Of a stretch of 64,000 bases of DNA, positions 52,820-60,650 are shown piece by piece. Both the position numbers and the translations under genes were made by a program. Numbering within the stretch: position 1 is the first letter of the stretch; each line of letters begins with the position of its first letter. Source of the stretch: JASGCL01 sp965262775 (GTDB taxonomy: Bacteria > Pseudomonadota > Alphaproteobacteria > JASGCL01); assembly GCA_965262775.1 (NCBI GenBank), contig CBDHFT010000001.1:310001-374000 (forward strand), in the 5' to 3' direction. Under the pieces are notes generated by a model. It made no database searches and was not told the DNA's origin. It was given only the letters and a program-made list of their open reading frames with translations.

Positions 52820-54193
52820 ATGACAAAAGAAAAAGGCAATATATTCCCCGCCGCCAACATCATTTCTTTGTTTGATAAAAACCCTGCGCCCCGTGGCGAA
52901 CATGATGCTACGGCGCAAGTTGGCGAACATGATGCTGCGGCGCAAGTTGGCGAACAACACCTCTTGGCGGCCAGCCCATTTCAAAAATTAGAAAACTTGT
53001 TGGCGGGCATCACGCCGCGCCAAACTATTTTGCCCCTTCATTTGGGTGAACCCGACGGCGGACTGCCTGATATTGTTAAGCCTATCTTAAACCAACCAGA
53101 TTTTTTCGACGGGTTTGGCAAATACCCCGAATTGTTGGGCAGTGTTGATTTTCGTCAAGCGGTTAAAAATTGGGCGGAACGGCGTTTTCACCTGCGCCAA
53201 GGGTTGCTGGCGATAACGCCGCCGCATAATAATATCCTGCCCACCACGGGGTCGCGCGAAGGTTTGGCCTTGGCCATAACCTACGCTGTCAAAAAAAAAC
53301 AACCGCAATGCAAAAACAAATTGCCCGTCGTGGTTATCACCAGTCCATTCTATCATGTTTATCATGCGGCGGGGGTGATAGCAGGGGCGGAAGTGGTGGC
53401 GATTCATTGTTATGATGAAACAGCGATAGACAAAAATCATGCGGCCAAGAATCTATCGCTGGCGGCGGGAATCAATTCTTTGCCAGCCGATGTCAAACAA
53501 CGGTTGGCCGCGGTGGTGGTTTGCACCCCCGACAACCCCACGGGGCGCGTGCTGACCATGACGGAAATGGAGCATTTGCATGATGTGACGGCGGCGCATG
53601 ATGCCATGTTGATTAGCGACGAATGCTACAGCGATTTGCATTATGGTATTCCGCCCATCAGTTTTTTGAACTATGTTGATAATGGCTTTGGTTGGCGCGG
53701 GGTTATTATAAGCAACAGCCTGTCGAAACGGTCGGGTGCGCCAGGTTTGCGGTCGGGGATTTTGTTGGCCGACGCCGCGGTGGTGAAGGAATTGGCAACC
53801 TTGCGTGCCCATTTGTCGGCCATCCACCCGCGGTCGTTACAACTTATCGCCACGGCATTATGGAATGACGATGACCATGTGGCGGCGAATCGTGCCAAAT
53901 ATCAAGCAAGGTTAAAAATTGCGAGCGAGGTGATAGGCCATTCGCCGTCGTTTCAAATGCCAAGCGCGGGATTCTTCCTATATTTACGATTTAACAATGG
54001 GGCAGAAGCCGTCAAACAAATTTTTGCCGAAACGGGCATAAAATTATTGCCCGCAGTTTTTATGGCGGGGGGTGAGGCAAGCGATAAAAAAAATCCCGCC
54101 AGCCCCTACGCCCGCTTGGCCATGCTTATCGGCGGCGACGAATGGCGCGATGCCTTGGCAAGGCTCAAACCATTTTTATTACCGACATCATAA
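52820..54193 (+). CDS. dapC: Succinyldiaminopimelate-type aminotransferase (DapC-like)
   Basis: The protein of 457 aa is a class I/II PLP aminotransferase. The region SPFQKLENLLAGITP...LHLGEPDGGLPDIV is the DapC-like N-terminus, CTPDNPTGRVLTMTEM and ISDECYSDLHYG are the PLP-site blocks (Asn, Asp, Tyr) and NSLSKRSGAPGLRSG carries the catalytic Lys. In lysine synthesis it converts N-succinyl-2-amino-6-ketopimelate to N-succinyl-LL-DAP. A 30-base tandem repeat in the N-terminus gives GEHDATAQVGEHDAAAQVGEQ, an extra 30 residues absent in the family. It has no dap neighbours. Confidence 0.82.
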   Translation: MTKEKGNIFPAANIISLFDKNPAPRGEHDATAQVGEHDAAAQVGEQHLLAASPFQKLENLLAGITPRQTILPLHLGEPDGGLPDIVKPILNQPDFFDGFGKYPELLGSVDFRQAVKNWAERRFHLRQGLLAITPPHNNILPTTGSREGLALAITYAVKKKQPQCKNKLPVVVITSPFYHVYHAAGVIAGAEVVAIHCYDETAIDKNHAAKNLSLAAGINSLPADVKQRLAAVVVCTPDNPTGRVLTMTEMEHLHDVTAAHDAMLISDECYSDLHYGIPPISFLNYVDNGFGWRGVIISNSLSKRSGAPGLRSGILLADAAVVKELATLRAHLSAIHPRSLQLIATALWNDDDHVAANRAKYQARLKIASEVIGHSPSFQMPSAGFFLYLRFNNGAEAVKQIFAETGIKLLPAVFMAGGEASDKKNPASPYARLAMLIGGDEWRDALARLKPFLLPTS

Positions 54194-54330
54194 TGGGTAG
54201 CAATGGTGGCATCATGCGCCATCTCTTGCTAAAGAAGACAAACAGGCGCAAATAGATTTATTAAAATAACGAATCCTGTAAGGTGGTAAGAAGATTATAT
54301 TGAAAGTTATCAAGAAAGATTCGAAAAAAA

Positions 54331-56772
54331 ATGGCAAGAAAAAAAATCGTAAAAAATACCAAGCCCAGCCCTTCGCAAAAACATTTTTTAGAAAGATGGC
54401 TGGGGCGTTACCTCGGCGGGAAGGCCATCACCCTGTCGCAAAAGGGGTTGGGGGCGGGCGCGTTGGCGGCGGGGGTGATGATATTCCTTGCGTTGCTTAG
54501 CCACGATGCGGGCGACCCATCGCTTACCACCCAATCGTCGGCCGAGATTAAGAATTGGTTATCTTACTTCGGGGCGATTATTTCTGATGTGCTTTTTAGT
54601 TTTGTCGGGCAAATTCCAGCCTACGGCGTGGGGGTTGTTTTTTTATTGTGGGGCATGGCATGGTTAAGCCCGATAGAAAATGCAAAAAACAAACGGGCGA
54701 TATTAAAAAGATTATCGCTTATCCACTTCGTGCTTTTTTGTGCATTCTTATTTTTTGCGGGGGCGATAAAAATAATGGGATTGTTAATGTGGTCGCGTTA
54801 TATCGACAATGCGGTCGATTTGCAAAACCCGCAATATGCCACCGAATATTCTTTGTCGGTGTTAGAAAATTTTTGGGCGCAAATGTTGTTGCCGTCGTTG
54901 CAAACCCACGCTTTGTTGCCGATAATATTTTTTCTTAGCCTGGTTTTTTTGGGGCTGCTGCTTTTTTTGTTGTCGGGCCTAACATTTTTTGAATGGCAAT
55001 TGTTGGGCGGGTGGTGCCTGTCGGTGCTCGGCTTTGTCGGTTATGCTTTGTTTTATTTTGTGGCCAGCGTGGTGGGGGGTTTGTTCACTTTGCTTTATCG
55101 CCTGCTGGTGATGATATGGCCCATGATGAAAGTTTTCTTGCCGCGACCATCGAAATTAATGGGACAGCAGGCCCTATGGAAAAAAATTTGGCAACGTCTA
55201 TGGCATAATATTGTCAGCATGCCGCAAATCAAGGTGAGCGAGGGCGAAGCCCCCGACCACGCTAGTTTGTTGCGCCGTTCCTTCACCAAGCAAGACGAGG
55301 CGGAGGATGAGATAGTGGTGTCCAGCAAACCAGCCGCCAAACATAACCGCGCGTCAAGTTATAAGGGCAAAGAATTTCCGCCCATAGAATTTTTGGCAAC
55401 CCAGGATGCTGGCGGGCCCCGCCACCAAAAAAATAGGCAGGAGCAAGAAGCCGATGCCAAACAAATGGCGGGTCGCCTCCACGAGGCCTTGGCGCAATTT
55501 GGCGCCACGGGCAATATCACCGCGGTGAAAATGGGGCCCGTTATCACCCTGTATGAATTTGAACCCGATGTCGGAATAAAAAATGCCCAGGTGATAAACC
55601 TGGCGGGCGATTTGGCACGCGCCCTGTCGGCCACCGCGGTGCGGGTTGCGCCCATTGCGGGGCGCAATGTCTTGGGCATAGAGGTTCCCAACCAAACGCG
55701 CGACAAAGTTTATTTGGGTGAGTTGGTGGCGAGCAAATTGTTCCAAGAAACCAAAACGGTGTTGCCACTTATTTTGGGAAAGAATATTTTTGGTCAAGCC
55801 ATGGTGGTGGATTTAAGCCAGATGCCGCATTTGCTTATTTCGGGCACCACGGGTTCGGGCAAATCGGTGGCGATGAATGGGTTTTTGCTGTCGCTGCTTT
55901 ACAGCCACACCCCCGATACCTTGCGCCTTATTTTGATAGATCCCAAAATGTTGGAGCTTTCAATCTATCAAGCTATTCCGCACCTGCTATCGCCCGTGGT
56001 GACCGACCCGAAAAAAGCGGTGTTGGCATTGTTGTGGGCGACGCGCGAAATGGAACGGCGTTATAAATTGCTGTCGGAACTTGGGGTGCGCAATTTGGCC
56101 GATTATCGCAAAAAAACCGCCAACGATACCGCTGCCGAAAACTTGCCCTACATTGTTATCATGGTCGATGAAATGGCCGATCTGATGTTGGTGATGGGAA
56201 AAGATGTCGAGGTGTTGGTGCAGCGTTTGGCGCAAATGGCGCGGGCGGCGGGCATCCACCTTATTATGGCGACGCAACGCCCGTCGGTTGATGTTATCAC
56301 GGGCACCATCAAGGCCAATTTTCCGACCAGGCTTAGCTACGCCTTGCCCACCCGCACCGATAGCCGTGTTATTTTGGGCAGCGAAGGTGCCGAACAATTA
56401 TTGGGCATGGGCGATTTTTTGATAATGACTGGCGGGCGTATCGAGCGTGGCCATGCCCCCTTCACCACCGAGGAAGAAGTAAAAAAAGTTACCGATTGGT
56501 GGCGCGACCAGGGCGAGGTTGATTATTTACCAACCGAAGATATGCAACCCGCGATGAGCGGGCGTGGCGTGGCGGACGACATGATGGGCGGCGGCGAAGA
56601 TATATACCAACGCGCCGTGGAATTGGTCAGGCGCGAGAAAAAAGCCAGCACCAGTTTTTTACAACGCCATTTGCAAATTGGTTATAACCGCGCCGCAACA
56701 TTGATGGAACAATTAGAAAAAAATAACGTCGTTTCAACCCCCAGCCACAGCGGCAAACGCGAGGTGTTGTAA
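54331..56772 (+). CDS. ftsK: DNA translocase FtsK
   Basis: FtsK anchors at the septum and pumps DNA to XerCD/dif during division. The 813-aa sequence has a basic N-terminus, four membrane segments in the first 240 residues, a short linker and the RecA-like motor with SGTTGSGKSVAMNGFLLSLL (Walker A), RLILIDPKMLELSIY, YIVIMVDEMADLMLVMG (Walker B) and MATQRPSVDVITGTIKANFP. The C-terminal gamma winged-helix domain (STSFLQRHLQIGYNRAATLMEQLE, shown in parts) reads KOPS-type sequences. The linker is short, as usual in Alphaproteobacteria. It is followed closely by a convergent glycosyltransferase. Confidence 0.97.
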   Translation: MARKKIVKNTKPSPSQKHFLERWLGRYLGGKAITLSQKGLGAGALAAGVMIFLALLSHDAGDPSLTTQSSAEIKNWLSYFGAIISDVLFSFVGQIPAYGVGVVFLLWGMAWLSPIENAKNKRAILKRLSLIHFVLFCAFLFFAGAIKIMGLLMWSRYIDNAVDLQNPQYATEYSLSVLENFWAQMLLPSLQTHALLPIIFFLSLVFLGLLLFLLSGLTFFEWQLLGGWCLSVLGFVGYALFYFVASVVGGLFTLLYRLLVMIWPMMKVFLPRPSKLMGQQALWKKIWQRLWHNIVSMPQIKVSEGEAPDHASLLRRSFTKQDEAEDEIVVSSKPAAKHNRASSYKGKEFPPIEFLATQDAGGPRHQKNRQEQEADAKQMAGRLHEALAQFGATGNITAVKMGPVITLYEFEPDVGIKNAQVINLAGDLARALSATAVRVAPIAGRNVLGIEVPNQTRDKVYLGELVASKLFQETKTVLPLILGKNIFGQAMVVDLSQMPHLLISGTTGSGKSVAMNGFLLSLLYSHTPDTLRLILIDPKMLELSIYQAIPHLLSPVVTDPKKAVLALLWATREMERRYKLLSELGVRNLADYRKKTANDTAAENLPYIVIMVDEMADLMLVMGKDVEVLVQRLAQMARAAGIHLIMATQRPSVDVITGTIKANFPTRLSYALPTRTDSRVILGSEGAEQLLGMGDFLIMTGGRIERGHAPFTTEEEVKKVTDWWRDQGEVDYLPTEDMQPAMSGRGVADDMMGGGEDIYQRAVELVRREKKASTSFLQRHLQIGYNRAATLMEQLEKNNVVSTPSHSGKREVL

Positions 56773-56791
56773 TTTATCGCTTGTAAGTTAT

Positions 56792-57787
56792 TTATCGCGC
56801 CGCAAATTTATTTTTGAAATAATGAAACCAAACCCGTGGATAGGGTAAAAATAAAAGCACATGCCGCCAGCGTGCCACGGGGGTTGCAACCCCAATTTTA
56901 TCAAGTGGGTCGCGCCCGTATAAACGCCGTGCGTAGCACGACAGGGTGATAAGCATATGCCCCAAACCAATTTTTATTTTACCAAATATATTTTTTTTGG
57001 TGCGTTTGGTGGTTTGTTGTTGGTGGGTGCGCACCAAATACAGCGGGGTGATTGGATTGGCTAAAATGGCGATTTGAAATTTTTCTTGTAATCGCCAAAA
57101 TATATCGCGGTCGCCGCAGGCCTTGATATTGCGGTGCCAACCCACCACGTCGTAACATGATTTGCGGAACATGGTGTTGCCATAAAAAAGATGGAATGTT
57201 TTTTTTATATTGATAAGAAAACGGCAGTCATCGTAAGAAAGCTTCGTGTCGCGCGGGTTTATTTTTTGTTTTTTATATTTTTCTATATTCATTCGCGGCG
57301 TGTGGGGAAAATTATTTTGACCGTCAATGGCGTCGTAATTCACATTGACGCCGCCGATATCTTTATTTTTTTCTAACAATTCATATTGCAACATTAATTT
57401 TTCGGGGTGGGAAAAATCATCGGCATCTTGCCAAACCACATAACGGCCGCGCGCCAATTTTAATCCTTGGTTACATGCCATGCCAAAACCGCCGTTGGCT
57501 TGCTGGTGCAACCTTATCCTTTTGTCTTGCGTCATGTATTTTTTAACCACATTGGCCCCGTCGTCGGTCGAACCATCGTCAACCACTATCAATTCAAAAT
57601 CTTGAAAACTCTGTTGTAAAATGGAATCAATCGCCATGCCAACATATTTTGCATGGTTATACAATGGCATAACAACCGAAACCGCGGGCGTGGGCATAGC
57701 GCCAGACAGTGTTTTAGACAGTGTTTTAGACGGGGTTTTAGACGGGATTTTGCTTCGCGGCATAATAACCGATTTATTTCTTGCCAT
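56792..57787 (-). CDS. Family 2 glycosyltransferase with repetitive N-terminus
   Basis: The GT2 domain starts near residue 35: VSVVMPLYNHAKYVGMAIDSILQQ and the nucleotide-sugar site LIVVDDGSTDDGA, then ARGRYVVWQDADDFSHPEKL with the DxD-like Asp pair. The 331-aa protein lacks multiple membrane segments. Its extreme N-terminus is built of 12-bp tandem repeats (SKIPSKTPSKTLSKTLSG) that are not part of the fold. The donor and acceptor are unknown; relatives act on surface polysaccharide. It is convergent with ftsK. An internal ATG at 57763 is a possible start. Confidence 0.9.
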   Translation of the reverse strand: MARNKSVIMPRSKIPSKTPSKTLSKTLSGAMPTPAVSVVMPLYNHAKYVGMAIDSILQQSFQDFELIVVDDGSTDDGANVVKKYMTQDKRIRLHQQANGGFGMACNQGLKLARGRYVVWQDADDFSHPEKLMLQYELLEKNKDIGGVNVNYDAIDGQNNFPHTPRMNIEKYKKQKINPRDTKLSYDDCRFLINIKKTFHLFYGNTMFRKSCYDVVGWHRNIKACGDRDIFWRLQEKFQIAILANPITPLYLVRTHQQQTTKRTKKNIFGKIKIGLGHMLITLSCYARRLYGRDPLDKIGVATPVARWRHVLLFLPYPRVWFHYFKNKFAAR

Positions 57788-57929
57788 TTTTATCGATTCG
57801 ATTTATTCGTTGCTTAGGTTCATAAGAACCCTACTAATATTAGTAATATTTTTTTGTTTACTAGAATACTTACCCGATAGCAAGCCCCGATAACGAACCG
57901 CCATTTTACGAATATCGATAAAAAACAAC

Positions 57930-58685
57930 ATGACCGACAGCAAACCACGCCAAAAAATTTACGAAGGAAAAGCAAAGATTCTCTACACAGGGGAGGTTGA
58001 AGGCACCTTGATTCAATATTTTAAAGACTCCCTAACCGCCTTTAACAATGTGAAGAAGGACGAAAAATTGGGCAAGGGTATCTTAACCGCCAGTATTTCA
58101 GAACAATTGATGGGGGTGGTGGCCGCGGCGGGCATTCCCACATGTTTTATCAAACGCCTGTCGGCACGCGAACAATTAATACGCGAGGCCGATATTGTGC
58201 CGATTGAGGTCATGGTGCGCAACTACGCCGCGGGGTCATTGGCCAAACGTTTGGGTTTGACGACGGGGGTAAAATTGGCGCGGTCGATTGTGGAATATGC
58301 TTACAAAAACGATGCCTTGGGCGACCCATTGATAGGCGAAGACCATATCACCGCCCTGGGCCTGGCCAGCCCGCAAGAATTGGATGATATGATGGCGATG
58401 AGCCTGCGTATCAATGATATTTTGACGGGTTATTTTTCCGCCATCAATTTAAAACTTATCGATTTCAAATTGGAATTTGGTCGGGTGATAGACAACGAAG
58501 ATGAAATTCGTATTATTCTGTGCGATGAAATTTCGCCCGATACCTGCCGTTTGTGGGATAAAACCACTGATGAAAAATTTGACAAGGATCTGTTCCGTCA
58601 AGATTTGGGCGATGTCATGGCGGGGTATCAAGAAATTGCCCAACGTATGAAATTGGTTTTTGAATTACCAAAAAAAGGTGAATAA
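57930..58685 (+). CDS. purC: Phosphoribosylaminoimidazole-succinocarboxamide synthase
   Basis: PurC ligates aspartate to CAIR in purine synthesis. The 251-aa sequence has IYEGKAKILYTG at the N-terminus, FKDSLTAFNNVKKDE, PTCFIKRLSAREQLI, VPIEVMVRNYAAGSLAKRLG and EFGRVIDNEDEIRIILCDEISPDTCRLWD (in parts). Length is normal for the short bacterial form. It opens the purC-purS-methyltransferase-purQ-purL-bolA-grxD run. The next start is one base after its stop codon. Confidence 0.97.
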   Translation: MTDSKPRQKIYEGKAKILYTGEVEGTLIQYFKDSLTAFNNVKKDEKLGKGILTASISEQLMGVVAAAGIPTCFIKRLSAREQLIREADIVPIEVMVRNYAAGSLAKRLGLTTGVKLARSIVEYAYKNDALGDPLIGEDHITALGLASPQELDDMMAMSLRINDILTGYFSAINLKLIDFKLEFGRVIDNEDEIRIILCDEISPDTCRLWDKTTDEKFDKDLFRQDLGDVMAGYQEIAQRMKLVFELPKKGE

Positions 58686-58686
58686 A

Positions 58687-58950
58687 ATGGCAAAATTTTT
58701 TATCACCCTGTCGGTTATGCCCAAACATGGGGTGCTTGACCCTGCGGGCGTGGCGGTGAAAAACACCCTTGACGATTTGGGGTTTCACGATTTGCAATCG
58801 GCGGTGTTGGGAAAATGTTTGTATCTAACATTGGAAGCGACCGACGAAGCCGCCGCCAAAAACATGGCGCAAGCCATGGCAAAAAATTTGTTGGCGCACG
58901 AAGCCATGGAAGAAGCCGCGGTGTTGGCCATCAAGGAATTAAAAGGATAA
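58687..58950 (+). CDS. purS: Phosphoribosylformylglycinamidine synthase subunit PurS
   Basis: About 87 aa from the ATG at 58687; a longer frame from 58660 overlaps purC. The sequence MAKFFITLSVMPKHGVLDPAGVAVKNTL and the GFHDLQSAVLGKCLYLTLEA segment are the PurS pattern. PurS bridges PurQ and PurL so that ammonia can pass to the synthetase. In the usual order purS is directly followed by purQ; here a DNA methyltransferase gene starts 5 bases after its stop. Confidence 0.96.
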   Translation: MAKFFITLSVMPKHGVLDPAGVAVKNTLDDLGFHDLQSAVLGKCLYLTLEATDEAAAKNMAQAMAKNLLAHEAMEEAAVLAIKELKG

Positions 58951-58955
58951 GCGAC

Positions 58956-59918
58956 ATGGGAACGCTCCCCTTTCTTCATCCCTCGCCCGCAAGCAAAAGC
59001 AATAGGGAGGCGGCGGCCGAGGTATCGTGCGAGGATTGTTTTGACCTGTTATCACGTATTGAAGACAAAACGGTTGATATGGTTTTAACCGACCCACCTT
59101 ACTTCATTGATGGCATGGGCAATGATTGGCAAGATGAAAGCCTGAATAAAAAGGTTCATCGCGCGGGCGTGGTGGGCAGCCTGCCAGTGGGAATGAAATT
59201 CGACAAAGAGCAAGGCGTAAAATTGTATCAATTTATATTACCTGTAGCACAAGAATGGTTAAGGATTGTAAAGCCAGGCGGTTTTGTTTTGTGTTTTTCG
59301 CAACCCCGTTTGGCGCATAAAATGGCGTCAGCGTTAGAAGATGCGGGGTTTGATATAAAAGACGTTTATGCTTGGCAAAGGCCAGGGCAAGCCAAAGCCT
59401 TTTCCCAAGAACATTTTATTCGCAAAAATAAAAACCTGTCGCAGGTTGAGAAAGACGAGGTTATAAAAAATTTACAAGGACGCAAAACCCCGCAATTGCG
59501 CCCCACCATGGATTTGATTGTCATGGCACAAAAACCCAAAGAAGGAACATTTGTTGACAACTGGTTGCAATATCAAGTTGGGTTGATAGATATTAATGCA
59601 GGGGTTTTGGAACAGGATAAATTTCCTGCGACCATTATGCCTTGTTCGCATGAAGCGGTGCGTTATGACCATATTACGCAAAAGCCTGTCCAATTGTTGC
59701 GACATTTGATTAGAATTTTTACCGCCGATAGTAAAAACACAAAAATTGTCGATTGTTTTGTTGGCACGGGTTCGACCGCGGTGGCCGCGGCGAGGGAGGG
59801 GCGACAATTTTTTGCTTGTGATAGAGAAGAAAAATACGTGGAAATAGCCAATCTGCGCCTGCGGGGTTTACAATCCACAACAATCACACCACGCGACCTG
59901 GAATCAAGGGCTCATTAA
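58956..59918 (+). CDS. Orphan DNA (adenine-N6 or cytosine-N4) methyltransferase, beta-class
   Basis: About 320 aa from the ATG at 58956. The catalytic motif VLTDPPYFIDG (DPPY, motif IV) lies near the N-terminus and the SAM motif FVGTGSTAVAAAREG (motif I, FxGxG) at the C-terminus, which is the beta-class permutation. HITQKPVQLLRHLIR is the motif X-like segment. A target-recognition region lies between. DPPY suggests adenine methylation. No restriction endonuclease gene adjoins. Codon use looks like the neighbours, though the upstream half is a little richer in AT. It sits between purS and purQ. The recognition sequence is unknown. Confidence 0.88.
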   Translation: MGTLPFLHPSPASKSNREAAAEVSCEDCFDLLSRIEDKTVDMVLTDPPYFIDGMGNDWQDESLNKKVHRAGVVGSLPVGMKFDKEQGVKLYQFILPVAQEWLRIVKPGGFVLCFSQPRLAHKMASALEDAGFDIKDVYAWQRPGQAKAFSQEHFIRKNKNLSQVEKDEVIKNLQGRKTPQLRPTMDLIVMAQKPKEGTFVDNWLQYQVGLIDINAGVLEQDKFPATIMPCSHEAVRYDHITQKPVQLLRHLIRIFTADSKNTKIVDCFVGTGSTAVAAAREGRQFFACDREEKYVEIANLRLRGLQSTTITPRDLESRAH

Positions 59919-59980
59919 ATAATTGCAGGAAGGACAGGGATAGAAAAAATGACAATGGATAAATTATTAAAAGAAGAATC

Positions 59981-60631
59981 ATGAAATCAGTCATCGTTGT
60001 TTTTGATGGTAGTAATCGGCAGGACGATTTGGCGCGCGCCATTTTTTTGGCAACCAACAAGGCCCCAATATTTGTTGCCGCGCGCGATAGCACCCTGCCC
60101 GATAAAACCGATGTTGTTTTTTTGCCTGGCGGGTTTTCTTATGGCGATTATTTGCGGTCGGGTGCCATGGCGGCGAAAACCCCCATCATGCGCGCGGTGA
60201 CAACATTTGCGCATGGCGGCGGCCGCGTGATGGGTATTTGTAATGGCTTCCAAATATTGTGCGAAGCGGGTTTGTTGTCGGGGCTGTTGCGCCCCAACCA
60301 TGACGGGCGATTTATCTGCAGTTGGCAACGGTTAACCCCCGCCCCAACATTCGAAAAATTATTTGCCGCGCCCCAGGTTGTTTTCCCCATTGCCCACGCT
60401 GATGGCAATTTTCAAATCGACGATGACGGTTATAAAAAATTGCAAGACAACCAACAAATATTGCTGTCCTATGCTTCAAACCCCAATGGCGCGCGCGGGG
60501 ATATTGCGGGTATTTGTAACAAAACAAAAAATATTTTTGGCATGATGCCCCACCCCGAAAATAATATTGAAGATTTCCATAGCGCAAAAAAAGACGGCTT
60601 GGTTTTTTTTAAAAACTTTTTATCCATGTAA
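59981..60631 (+). CDS. purQ: Phosphoribosylformylglycinamidine synthase subunit PurQ
   Basis: PurQ is the glutaminase of FGAM synthetase. The 216-aa class I amidotransferase fold shows VVFLPGGFSYGDYLRSGAMA, the nucleophile motif GICNGFQILCEAGLLSGLLRPN (Cys in GICNG) and the catalytic His-Glu pair in FGMMPHPENNIED. It lies 62 bases after the methyltransferase gene and overlaps the next frame slightly upstream of the true purL start. Length is normal. Confidence 0.96.
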   Translation: MKSVIVVFDGSNRQDDLARAIFLATNKAPIFVAARDSTLPDKTDVVFLPGGFSYGDYLRSGAMAAKTPIMRAVTTFAHGGGRVMGICNGFQILCEAGLLSGLLRPNHDGRFICSWQRLTPAPTFEKLFAAPQVVFPIAHADGNFQIDDDGYKKLQDNQQILLSYASNPNGARGDIAGICNKTKNIFGMMPHPENNIEDFHSAKKDGLVFFKNFLSM

Positions 60632-60650
60632 ACCCAAAGAAAAATTCACC

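Noticed and set aside
59981..60060. Idea that the methyltransferase gene is a phage insertion with attachment sites
   Set aside because: No direct repeats, integrase or tRNA were seen around it and neighbouring purine genes are intact.
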